From: Candidatus Mcinerneyibacteriota bacterium | GTDB taxonomy: Bacteria; Macinerneyibacteriota; Macinerneyibacteria; Macinerneyibacteriales; DSCS01 | Direction: 5' to 3' | Length of the DNA: 64,000 bases | NCBI GenBank assembly: GCA_016937175.1 | Contig: JAFGWL010000056.1 | Location: 1 to 64,000, forward strand | Shown: piece after piece, positions 45,593-53,378 of the stretch | Numbering within the stretch: position 1 is the first letter of the stretch | How the letters are laid out: each line of letters opens with the position of its first letter | Translations under genes and position numbers: made by a program | The notes under the pieces: generated by a model | Databases searched by the model: none | What the model saw: only the letters and a program-made list of their open reading frames with translations | What the model was told of the DNA's origin: nothing

Positions 45593-46014
45593 ATATCCTC
45601 CCTGAACATCCCCGTGATAAAGAGGTCTGACACCGTGGACACTGTGCTGAGGACTTCTATCCCAAAGTGATGGTAGAGCTCCTCCCATTTGGGATCGAAG
45701 ACATGGGCAATGACCCTGGGGACTTCATAATATTTCCTCGCCATCTGGGCCACCATAAGATTGGCATTGTCATCATCACTCGTACAAAGGAGATAATCGG
45801 CATCCTTTAATTTGGCTTGCTTCAGGATATTTGGATCAACTCCATCACCCAGGATCGTGAAGCCTCCGAAATTCTCATCCAATCTGGAGAAGGACTTCTT
45901 GTCTGTATCAATGACAGTGACACTGTGTCCGAGTCGGCTCAATTTATTAGCCAGATAGGATCCGATCTTCCCCGAACCTATGATGACAATATACTTGATG
46001 TTTTTCATTATCAT
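45589..46014 (-). CDS. Short TrkA-N domain protein
   Basis: A 141-residue protein made only of a RCK/TrkA N-domain: IIGSGKIGSYL (GxGxxG) and the acidic VID at the end of strand 2, typical for NAD(H) binding. It has no TrkA_C domain. It probably pairs with the 218-residue TrkA to form the gating ring of TrkH. The start overlaps the REC-TPR stop (ATGA). A Met two codons later has slightly better spacing from GGTGG. Confidence 0.87.
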   Translation of the reverse strand: MIMKNIKYIVIIGSGKIGSYLANKLSRLGHSVTVIDTDKKSFSRLDENFGGFTILGDGVDPNILKQAKLKDADYLLCTSDDDNANLMVAQMARKYYEVPRVIAHVFDPKWEELYHHFGIEVLSTVSTVSDLFITGMFREDM

Positions 46015-46679
46015 CCACCAAGACTCACGGGTTTATCAGGATGCATACTCGTCGCCCGGTCAATATTCTCGATAGCGGGTTTAAAGGCCGGGTCTATGGC
46101 TGTTGCTGCCCTGTAATACTTCAAAGCGTTATTTCTCTCTCCAGTCTTCTCATAGTAGACCCCCATCAGATTGTAGCCTTCCGGCTGATTGGGATCAAGG
46201 GCTATAGCCCTCTTGATCAGCCCCAAAGCTGTGGATGTCTTCTTCCCTTTGATCAAACCGATGATCTTTTCAATAAGGTCGCCATAACTCTCTTTTCCAG
46301 GAACACTCTCATCCCTCTCAAACTCGATATTCATTTCGACAATCTGTCGGATCTCTTTAGGAGTAAATGGTTTTTGGATAAAATCCATCGCCCCTGCTTT
46401 CATAGCTTCCACGGCCGAATCAACTGTTCCGTGAGCTGTAATGATGATGACACAGGGTTTGATTTCAGAATTTTTCATAATTTCCTTAAGTGTATCGATA
46501 CCGCTCATCCCCGGCATCTTCAGATCCAGAAGAATGATATCAAACCTGCTGGCTTTGTGCAATCTGACAGCTTCTTCACCGTTGACAGCTGTTTCAATGA
46601 GACAATCCGGTTTCTCCAGCGCCATTTTTATTGTCGTTCTGATATTTTTTTCATCGTCTACGATAAGTATTTTTTTCAT
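46011..46679 (-). CDS. Response regulator with REC and TPR domains, no DNA-binding domain
   Basis: A 222-residue cytosolic protein. The receiver domain (residues 1-118) has D8/D9, phospho-acceptor D52 (LLDLKMPG) and a conserved Lys near 102 (IQKPF). The C-terminal half holds two TPR-like repeats (about 143-210; PEGYNLMGVYYEKTGERNNALKYYRAATAIDP). A DNA-binding or enzymatic output is missing, so phosphorylation should act through protein contacts, plausibly on Trk proteins. The ATG overlaps the kinase TGA by one base (TGATG) behind GGAGGG. Confidence 0.9.
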   Translation of the reverse strand: MKKILIVDDEKNIRTTIKMALEKPDCLIETAVNGEEAVRLHKASRFDIILLDLKMPGMSGIDTLKEIMKNSEIKPCVIIITAHGTVDSAVEAMKAGAMDFIQKPFTPKEIRQIVEMNIEFERDESVPGKESYGDLIEKIIGLIKGKKTSTALGLIKRAIALDPNQPEGYNLMGVYYEKTGERNNALKYYRAATAIDPAFKPAIENIDRATSMHPDKPVSLGG

Positions 46680-48538
46680 CAACCCTCCTCTTCTATCGTT
46701 CTCATAGGTAATGTGAAAGTAAAAGCCGCTCCATTGCCCTTCTCTGATTCGACCCAGATGGTTCCCTTATGAGCATGGATGATCTCCCTTGATATCGAAA
46801 GTCCCAATCCCGATGCCCCCTGCTTCTCCTTATCACCCGTTTGGAAAAAGCGGTCGAAGACACGGGAAAGATCCTCCGGGGAGATTCCAGGACCGAAATC
46901 ACGGACAGTGACATAGAGATTGTCCCGGATTATCCGGGTTTTAACTGCGACCTCTCCTTTTTCTTCGGTATACCGTAGGGCATTTCCTATAAGATTGACT
47001 AAGACCCAGACGATTTTTTCAGTATCATGGTAAAAAGGCGGACTCTCTTTACTGTCCACTTCTACTTTGATCCCCTTCTCTCTGACCTGGTTTTCCAGGA
47101 CACTTAATGCTTTATCGAGCGTCTCTGAAAAAGGACAAAGCTCAAAATTCAATGGAAGCTGGCCTGATTCCATTTTCGAAAGGTTCAAAAGATCACTGAC
47201 CAGGTTGCTTAACCGGCTGATCTCTTCACCGATCATATCCACAAGTTCCGTCACCTCTTTGCCCTTAATTTTTTCTTTCAGCAGATCGACACTCATCTGC
47301 ATACCGGTCAATGGAGTCTTCAATTCATGGGATGCAGCCATAACAAAATCGCTTTTCATCTTATCCAGAATCCTAAACTTTGTGATATCTGTAATCAGAA
47401 CGACAGCCCCGAAGACCGATTCTTTTTTCATAAAGAGGGGGGTGATTGTATATTGATAATACTTTATACCTTTTTCTCCCTGGATCTCGATCAGGTTTTC
47501 CCCTTCTTTTTTTTCAAGCCGGCCTGTTCCCATGATGCTTTTGATATTTTTAAACAGAGTCTCCTCTTTTATGACTTCAAGAAAATGGCGGTCCAGAGAT
47601 TCAGACTGGCTCATATGAAAGATATCGGCGGCTTTTGTGTTGATGTTGGTTATCTTCATTTCTTCATTGACGACAATGACGCCGTCATCGATCTTATTGA
47701 TGATAGCTTCATTTTTCTTGGTCTCCGTAAGGATCTGCTTGATATTGAGATTCTGATAAAACTGAAGCTTCTGGCTCATCCTGTTGAATTCCGCAGCCAA
47801 TTGCCCGAATTCGTCTTTTGATTTTGTTCCAAGTTTGATATTATAATTTCCCCGGCTGATTTCATCAATGGCTGGAAGAATCTCTTGCATCGGACGCGTG
47901 AGGAGGTGAGAAAAGAGAAGGCTCAGAAGAAAACCGGCCAAAAGAGTTCCGCTGCCGACAATAATCAAGGAGAGACGGCTTTTTGCTGCGATCTCTCTTG
48001 TCCGTTCACTGGTTAAAAACATGGTATGCTGGTTCAGGTTTCTTAAAGCGATACAGGCCTTCCTGACCTGATGAAATTTTACCATCAGGTCGTTCAGGTA
48101 AAACTTTCTTCTTCCTTCATTCCCAGTACGCTGGTATTCCTTGACCATGAACTGATAGAACGAATTAAGGTAAGAATTGTAATGTTTTTCCAAATCCTCA
48201 ATCAAAGCCCCCTCTCCCTGGATGGTCTCGTTCTCGGCAGCAGCCTTTAGCCATGAAAGAAAATCCTGCTCGTTCTTTTTAAAATCTTCCAGAAGAGATG
48301 CACTGTAGTCTGAGAAGAGGATCAGCGTTATGCTGTCTTGCCGTTCAATCGAATCCACCATATTTTCAGCAGCGATAATACTGTTATAATTCTCCTTGAG
48401 GATCTCCTGACTTGCATCTCCCAGCTCGCTGAGTTTTGAGAGCGCCCATAGAAAGATCACTGCAATCAATACAAGAAAGACAGCATAAGCGATGAGGATT
48501 CGCCACTTTAAAACCGGCTGATACTTTTTGTTATCCAT
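46679..48538 (-). CDS. Membrane sensor histidine kinase of the Trk operon
   Basis: A 619-residue sensor with TM1 (about 13-32), a helical periplasmic domain (about 35-185), TM2 (190-212), HAMP (213-262), PAS (about 275-385), HisKA with H404 (SHELKTPLTG) and HATPase (NALRY, DFGPGIS, GASGLGLSI). It resembles KinB/NtrY-like kinases and has no KdpD-type domains. It heads the five-gene Trk operon. There is no Shine-Dalgarno sequence, and a near-consensus promoter ends eight bases before the ATG, so the transcript is nearly leaderless. The signal is unknown, and membrane state or cation level would suit the operon. Confidence 0.92.
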   Translation of the reverse strand: MDNKKYQPVLKWRILIAYAVFLVLIAVIFLWALSKLSELGDASQEILKENYNSIIAAENMVDSIERQDSITLILFSDYSASLLEDFKKNEQDFLSWLKAAAENETIQGEGALIEDLEKHYNSYLNSFYQFMVKEYQRTGNEGRRKFYLNDLMVKFHQVRKACIALRNLNQHTMFLTSERTREIAAKSRLSLIIVGSGTLLAGFLLSLLFSHLLTRPMQEILPAIDEISRGNYNIKLGTKSKDEFGQLAAEFNRMSQKLQFYQNLNIKQILTETKKNEAIINKIDDGVIVVNEEMKITNINTKAADIFHMSQSESLDRHFLEVIKEETLFKNIKSIMGTGRLEKKEGENLIEIQGEKGIKYYQYTITPLFMKKESVFGAVVLITDITKFRILDKMKSDFVMAASHELKTPLTGMQMSVDLLKEKIKGKEVTELVDMIGEEISRLSNLVSDLLNLSKMESGQLPLNFELCPFSETLDKALSVLENQVREKGIKVEVDSKESPPFYHDTEKIVWVLVNLIGNALRYTEEKGEVAVKTRIIRDNLYVTVRDFGPGISPEDLSRVFDRFFQTGDKEKQGASGLGLSISREIIHAHKGTIWVESEKGNGAAFTFTLPMRTIEEEG

Positions 48539-48546
48539 ATTGGGCT

Positions 48547-48575
48547 ATTTTAGTCTGCCGGAGGTGTCTTGTCAA
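48547..48575 (-). promoter_or_regulatory. Promoter of the kinase-trk operon (near-leaderless)
   Basis: TTGACA (48570-48575), 17 bases, TAAAAT (48547-48552). The -10 ends eight bases before the ATG at 48538, leaving a leader of about 0-2 bases. Confidence 0.7.
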
Positions 48576-48582
48576 TTTTCTT

Positions 48583-51063
48583 TTAACCCAACCGTTGCAA
48601 CACCCTGGACAGTTCGGCAATAGAAAACGGCTTCTGTAAAAAGCCCACGGCTCCTTCCCTGGTCATAGCCCGGATCCTCTTGTCGCCAGTAAAACCGGAA
48701 ATCAGGATAACGGAGACCCTGCTGTCTATTTTTTTCAGCTCCCGGAAGGTCTCGTACCCGTCCATCCCCGGCATGGAGAGGTCCAGCAGGACTCCTTTGA
48801 ATTCACGGCCCTGTTCCCGATACAGAGCGATTCCCTCGGGCCCGCCGGAAACACAGATAGCTTCATATCCGCAAAGCTGAAGCATCTCACTGGTAAAATC
48901 TCTGACCAGGCTTTCATCATCGATGATAAGGACCCTCCCTTCTCCCCTGATGATCTCATCCGTCACGGCCGGACATTGCGGAGCAGCTTTTTCCCCCTGG
49001 TAAGCGGGAAGAGTAATGGTAAAGAGAGTCCCTTTTCCCTCTGAGGAATCAACGGTGACTGTTCCCCCGTGCCTGTTCACGGCATTGGAGACCATGATGA
49101 GTCCGAGTCCACTTCCGGCAGCTTTCTCTTTTGTGGTGAAAAAGGGGTCGAAGATCTGCCTGCGCACCCGTTCACTCATCCCCACTCCTGTATCCCGGAC
49201 AGTGATCACCCATGAAGCCCCCCCCTCTGCGGAGGGATGGAGAGCGACTGTCAGGGTCCCCCCCTTTTTCTCTTTTTCCGGGCGCATGATGGTCATGGCA
49301 TGTTCGGCATTGACACAGAGGTTCAGGAGCATATGTTCGATCTGATAATAATCTCCGCTGATCAGGGCTTTTTGATCAAAAAAGTGAAAATCGAGGACCA
49401 CCGATTTGTCCAGAGTATTCTTACAGATCTCAAAGATCTCTTCGAGGGCATCATTCAAGTCAAAGAGGGTCTCCTCCCCGCTGTTCATTTTGGATAAGCT
49501 GAGGAGCCTGTCGATCACCGATGAAGCTCGGCGTGAAGCTTTAGACAAGTTAGAAAGATAACCCAGGAGTTTCTCTTTATCGAGTTGTCCGCTCCTGTTG
49601 ATATAGTATTCAGCCAGAGAGACCGTCCCTTCTATTCCCCCGAGGACATTGTTGAAATCGTGAGCCAGCCCTCCTGCCAGTGTTCCCACGACTTCCATCT
49701 TCTGAGCTTGAAGAAGCTGTCGGTTCATGAGATGGGATTCTGTCACGTCATCCACCCGGACTACCCCTTCCCTGCTGTTTTCTGTAAAGGGGAAAAAGGT
49801 GACATTTAGATAATATTCGGATTCTCCCGATTCATAGGGAAGCCCGAGGATGGTTTTTTCCCTGCCTTTTTTTGCAGCTTCCCGGATCTCAGACTCCACC
49901 GAGGCGAAGAAGGGGGAGACTTGCCCCAGTGAGAAATAACGTCCTTTCAGATGCTGAATGCCAAAGACACGCTCAGCAGCTTTGTTCCAGCCGGTCACGG
50001 TAAGGCCCCTGTCAATGGTGATCAGGACTGAAGGGGAAGAATCGATGATTCCCTGAAAATAGTTCTTGGACTCGGTGAGAGCCTTTTCCATCCGCCGGAT
50101 CTCTTCCATCTCCTTTTTTGCCCGGGTGTTTTTCAGGCTCAGATAGATAAAGCCGGCGACCAGAGCCATAAGGACGAAAATGGTGAGAAAAAGACGCCAC
50201 CGGTAACCCAGCAAAACCTCGACCTCACTGCTGTGAGGAGTCGAGACAGCGACTGACCAGAAGGTATCCCCCATCCTGATAGGATAGAAGGAGGCGTATA
50301 TGGTGATATTTTTCTCAGAATCCTCCGGTTTAAGGAAATAGGTGCCTTTTCCCTTCAATCCCTTGAGCATGTTGGTGATGATACTCTCGAACCCGGGAGC
50401 TTCCTGGTGAAGGGCTCTTATCTTTTGTCCGATAAGCTCTTTAACAGGGTGGTAGATGATATACCCACCCTCTGAGATGACCCAGGGATACCCTTCCCCT
50501 GAGGTCCCGACGGGTTCGAAAAAACGACGGGCGATGGAATCAAAGGGGATCAGAACGGTAATACACCCTTTGAACGCTTCTCCTGCGAAAACGGGATAGG
50601 CATAGGCTACAGCCTGATATCCCTGAACAGTTTCAAAGACATCGCTGACCACAGGCTTGTGATCCTTTAAGATGCGTTCATTATGTGGTTGCGAACTAAC
50701 ATCCATCCCGAGGACATCTTCCCGGACAGGATAGGTCCCTCTGATCCGTCCCGATTCATCGATCCGGGTCACAGCGATGATGCTCCCTTCATTGGCACGA
50801 TAATAACGCTCCAGGAGCATCCCCATATCAAAGGTGTTGTAGATCACCCGGTTATGGGCCGACAGAAAATTCAGGTCTTTCTCGTAATGGCTGAAATATT
50901 CCCTGAGGGCTACCGAAGTCTGTTCGACGATGAGTTCGCGCTGCCGTTCGTGATGCCGGATGATCTCCTGAGAGATCTTATTATAATTGACCAGGAGAAA
51001 CAGCAGCCCTACACAGGTGAGACACCCTCCGATAAGAATCGATTTTGTAATTTTACCGTCCAT
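48583..51063 (-). CDS. Membrane hybrid sensor histidine kinase (Cache-PAS-HisKA-HATPase-REC)
   Basis: An 826-residue sensor with TM1 (about 8-26), a periplasmic double-Cache-like domain (about 35-280), TM2 (290-310) and PAS (about 325-445). The kinase core carries H468 in GLAHDFNN, followed by HATPase (DTGVGM, GSGLGLIMV) and a C-terminal REC with phospho-acceptor D761 (LLDLSMPG) and IDD near the start. The kinase core and REC match the paralogue at 2626-5256, but HAMP is not evident. It is transcribed alone from a promoter with a perfect -35. The output partner is not nearby. Confidence 0.92.
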   Translation of the reverse strand: MDGKITKSILIGGCLTCVGLLFLLVNYNKISQEIIRHHERQRELIVEQTSVALREYFSHYEKDLNFLSAHNRVIYNTFDMGMLLERYYRANEGSIIAVTRIDESGRIRGTYPVREDVLGMDVSSQPHNERILKDHKPVVSDVFETVQGYQAVAYAYPVFAGEAFKGCITVLIPFDSIARRFFEPVGTSGEGYPWVISEGGYIIYHPVKELIGQKIRALHQEAPGFESIITNMLKGLKGKGTYFLKPEDSEKNITIYASFYPIRMGDTFWSVAVSTPHSSEVEVLLGYRWRLFLTIFVLMALVAGFIYLSLKNTRAKKEMEEIRRMEKALTESKNYFQGIIDSSPSVLITIDRGLTVTGWNKAAERVFGIQHLKGRYFSLGQVSPFFASVESEIREAAKKGREKTILGLPYESGESEYYLNVTFFPFTENSREGVVRVDDVTESHLMNRQLLQAQKMEVVGTLAGGLAHDFNNVLGGIEGTVSLAEYYINRSGQLDKEKLLGYLSNLSKASRRASSVIDRLLSLSKMNSGEETLFDLNDALEEIFEICKNTLDKSVVLDFHFFDQKALISGDYYQIEHMLLNLCVNAEHAMTIMRPEKEKKGGTLTVALHPSAEGGASWVITVRDTGVGMSERVRRQIFDPFFTTKEKAAGSGLGLIMVSNAVNRHGGTVTVDSSEGKGTLFTITLPAYQGEKAAPQCPAVTDEIIRGEGRVLIIDDESLVRDFTSEMLQLCGYEAICVSGGPEGIALYREQGREFKGVLLDLSMPGMDGYETFRELKKIDSRVSVILISGFTGDKRIRAMTREGAVGFLQKPFSIAELSRVLQRLG

Positions 51064-51081
51064 TTACATATCCTACCGTTG

Positions 51082-51110
51082 AGTATGACCTGAAGAAGGC
51101 TTCCTGTCAA
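51082..51110 (-). promoter_or_regulatory. Promoter of the 48583-51063 kinase gene
   Basis: TTGACA (51105-51110), 17 bases, CATACT (51082-51087) on the minus strand. A short leader with AGGA follows before the ATG at 51063. Confidence 0.55.
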
Positions 51111-51153
51111 TAACTGTCATGTTTTTGCTTCGTTTCTCTCCAGGCTAAGACTT

Positions 51154-51234
51154 CAGGCCCCGGCCCGGAGCCGCCTCCAGGGCCTGCAGGATTTAGAGGA
51201 TTCGGTGGAAAGGAACGAAGGAAAGGCGGCTCCG
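51154..51234. other. Interlocking inverted repeats (possible pseudoknot or alternative RNA folds)
   Basis: CAGGCCC (51154-51160) can pair with GGGCCTG (51180-51186). CGGAGCCGCCT (51166-51176) can pair with AGGCGGCTCCG (51224-51234), 11 perfect base pairs. The arms interleave, so both stems together make a pseudoknot, or they exclude each other. No U tract follows on either strand. It lies between the 51240-51740 stop and the kinase promoter. Strand and function are unknown. Confidence 0.42.
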
Positions 51235-51239
51235 ATATC

Positions 51240-51740
51240 TCAAGCTGAAAGTGAAAAGGCCTTCTTGTCCCTTTGAGGGGAGAAGGGGCTTCTCTCTTTC
51301 AAGTGGACAGCCAGTGACGGGGTCTCCAAAAGAAGCTTGGCAAAGGAGATATTGAAAGACTCTTCACGGCTTGTCAGAAAGACTTCACGGAGACCGGCCA
51401 CAGTTTCTGCAAATAAAAAGATATTGTCAAGCCTGAACGTCCGTCCGATAAGACGCAGATCAGCATAATCACTCTTTAACCGGGGCAAAAAACGCCTGGC
51501 ATAATCTGTCACCCGGGGATTCTTTTCAAGATGAAGGAGGATCATTAAATAGGCCTCCCTCCCCGGTTCTTCCCCGGCTGATATCCACTTCCATGTCCTC
51601 TCAGAATCCCGGTAAAACCACATGGGACAGGGATCTTCCTTAAAAAAGAGAGAAGCGCCCCCCCACTCGCCGGTAAGGGCAAAATCCCAAAGAGCGGTCC
51701 TGCTGATATCTCCTCTTGTATCAAGAAGCGCTTCTTTCAT
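51240..51740 (-). CDS. Hypothetical 166-residue protein
   Basis: Unrecognised. It is mostly helical, with no signal peptide or TM helix and several Trp and Arg residues (WKWISAGEEPG, DYARRFLPRLKSDYADLRLIG). The same frame runs upstream to 51911, but that part overlaps a better gene in another frame. AAGGAG lies 6 bases before the ATG at 51740, and that ATG overlaps the stop of the 46-residue membrane protein (ATGA). The two genes are therefore translationally coupled and probably function together. Confidence 0.62.
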   Translation of the reverse strand: MKEALLDTRGDISRTALWDFALTGEWGGASLFFKEDPCPMWFYRDSERTWKWISAGEEPGREAYLMILLHLEKNPRVTDYARRFLPRLKSDYADLRLIGRTFRLDNIFLFAETVAGLREVFLTSREESFNISFAKLLLETPSLAVHLKERSPFSPQRDKKAFSLSA

Positions 51741-51877
51741 ATTGCGCTCCTTTTCCCTCTGGAAAAGGATTGCCTCTGCCCGCTGCTCCGGCGGATCATA
51801 TAAACGACCTCCCTTGTGATCAACCCCCAGAGAAGAGCGGCTGTCCCCAATAAAATAAAAGCTAAAAGCATCATCAT
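51737..51877 (-). CDS. Micro-membrane protein, 46 residues
   Basis: A short frame beginning with three consecutive ATG codons (51877, 51874, 51871) behind AAAGGAG encodes one TM helix (MLLAFILLGTAALLWGLI) and a basic tail (REVVYMIRRSSGQRQSF). It stops at TGA overlapping the next gene's ATG. The second or third ATG has the best spacing from the ribosome site. Its promoter region is a match to that of the 37-residue protein at 30776-30889. The function is unknown. Confidence 0.6.
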   Translation of the reverse strand: MMMLLAFILLGTAALLWGLITREVVYMIRRSSGQRQSFSRGKRSAI

Positions 51878-51894
51878 TTCTCCTTTCTGTATTA

Positions 51895-52017
51895 ATCATA
51901 AGGCCGCTCATTGATTCTTTGAAGATAGCAGTTTATTTATTTTAGAGTTCCCCTATTCTATTATATATTATTGTTATTCTAATAGTTACTTACTTTTATA
52001 TTGTATTTAGGTTGCCA
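51895..52017 (-). promoter_or_regulatory. Promoter and AT-rich upstream element of the 46-residue gene
   Basis: TATGAT (51895-51900) and TTCAAA (51918-51923) are 17 bases apart on the minus strand, with TGCTATC abutting the -35. Upstream in + strand text are GTTCCC (51947-51952), CTATT (51958-51962), AGTTA (51984-51988), TGTATT (52002-52007), AGGTT (52009-52013) and CCA (52015-52017). The spacings repeat those at 30940-31061. Confidence 0.48.
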
Positions 52018-52035
52018 TTTGCTGAACTTCTGAAA

Positions 52036-52060
52036 CGGGCGGAGAAGAAGCCTCCGCCCG
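52036..52060 (-). terminator. GC-rich hairpin after tldE
   Basis: CGGGCGGAG (52036-52044) pairs perfectly with CTCCGCCCG (52052-52060), 12 bases beyond the tldE stop codon. The following T stretch is short (GTTTC), so termination strength is uncertain. Confidence 0.55.
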
Positions 52061-52072
52061 CAGGGAAAGTGT

Positions 52073-53377
52073 CTACTTCCCCGAGATAGTGATCTGGTCT
52101 GTCAGGGCCCAGGGAAGGCGGCTATGGCCTGAATCGCTGACTTCTGCAGAAACAGCTTTGATATTTCGGAAAAGCTCTTTGACATTCCCGCTTATCATGG
52201 TTTCACTGAGTCCGTTTTTGATCTCTCCGTTTTCAATGAGGAAACTGTTTTTGGCCACTCCCGAGAAGTCACCGTTTTCCCCGGGATTCCCTCCGGAAAA
52301 GCGGGTGAGAAGGAGCCCCTTTTTAACACTTCTGATCATGGACTCAAGGGAATCCCGCCCAGGTTCAAGGAGATAGAAACGGCCATTGTTGGCAGCCCGT
52401 TCCCGTTTGCATTTGGCTGCTCCATATTGGCTTAAAAGATAACTTTTCAGGACACCCTTTTCGATGAGTGTGAGGTTTTCTGCCGGGAATCCGTCCTGAG
52501 TTATCGCATACCCGCCCGCCATTGAGGGGTCCAGAGGAAGAGACTTCAAAGTGACCAGCGGAGAAGCCACCTCTTCGCCCAAAGCATCTTTCAGAAAAGA
52601 GGTTCCGGTGATCATGGCCCTGTCACTCAGATGAGAAGAAAGAAACATGATAAAATCCAGAAGACATTCGGGGGTCATAACGATCTCCCCGATGCATTTA
52701 CCGGGGAAAGGCCTTGTGTCAATGAGGCGCGGAGCTTCTCCTATGAGCCTCTTTACCCCCCCGGCCTCAAGGAGATGATGTGAAAGGTCATTCATAGTGA
52801 CATCGGCAAAATTGAAAGAAGAGCTCTTTTCTCCTTTTTTGGCTGAAAACATTACAGTGAATTGGTAGAATCCCCGCTCATGGTATAGATCAGCCTCATT
52901 ACTGTTTTTGTAATGACGGGTAAGGACCTTATAGTCCAAAATGGCCTGTTCCAGGATCACTGAGGGATAAGTCGCCTTGACATCGGTAACAAATTCTTTC
53001 AGACGCTCGTACATCCGGTCAGCGTCGGGCCCGTCTCCTGCCGCTTCTCTTCTCAGGGTATTCTTTTCGGAAATGTCGTATGCAGGATCCTTTTCCGATG
53101 AGAGGGCGATATCGTATGTCTCACGGACCGTCTCGTTGACAGCATCCTCATCGGTCCTGTTCGTGGTCATTGTCCCTTTTTTAGCATCTTTAATAACTGT
53201 GAGAGTAAGTTCCGTATCAAAAATAGTTCTGAGAAGACTGATCTCTCCCCCATCCACATTCAGCTCATGGGTCATGGAATGAGTAAGGTCACAGGCCGTC
53301 TTCTCAGCCCCGGTCGCTTTCAGAGATTCACAGCTTTTGTTAAGGATATCAGTGCTTTTTTCATAGGACATCTTCAT
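52073..53377 (-). CDS. pmbA: TldE/PmbA-type subunit of the TldD/TldE peptidase
   Basis: A 434-residue member of the TldD/PmbA family. It lacks the HExxxH zinc motif, as expected for the TldE partner. Conserved segments include NVDGGEISLLRT near the N-terminus and the C-terminal SGGNPGENGDFSGVAKNSFLIENGEI. Together with TldD it forms a protease that unfolds and cuts small peptides (microcin maturation, CcdA degradation in E. coli). The start at 53377 follows GGAGGG, and the frame to 53485 lies inside tldD. One base separates it from the tldD stop. Confidence 0.92.
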   Translation of the reverse strand: MKMSYEKSTDILNKSCESLKATGAEKTACDLTHSMTHELNVDGGEISLLRTIFDTELTLTVIKDAKKGTMTTNRTDEDAVNETVRETYDIALSSEKDPAYDISEKNTLRREAAGDGPDADRMYERLKEFVTDVKATYPSVILEQAILDYKVLTRHYKNSNEADLYHERGFYQFTVMFSAKKGEKSSSFNFADVTMNDLSHHLLEAGGVKRLIGEAPRLIDTRPFPGKCIGEIVMTPECLLDFIMFLSSHLSDRAMITGTSFLKDALGEEVASPLVTLKSLPLDPSMAGGYAITQDGFPAENLTLIEKGVLKSYLLSQYGAAKCKRERAANNGRFYLLEPGRDSLESMIRSVKKGLLLTRFSGGNPGENGDFSGVAKNSFLIENGEIKNGLSETMISGNVKELFRNIKAVSAEVSDSGHSRLPWALTDQITISGK

Positions 53378-53378
53378 A

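Noticed and set aside
51741-51911. N-terminal extension of the 166-residue protein to a 223-residue form
   Set aside because: The extension lacks a ribosome site, reads like random coding, and overlaps a 46-residue membrane-protein frame with good signals and an ATGA junction.
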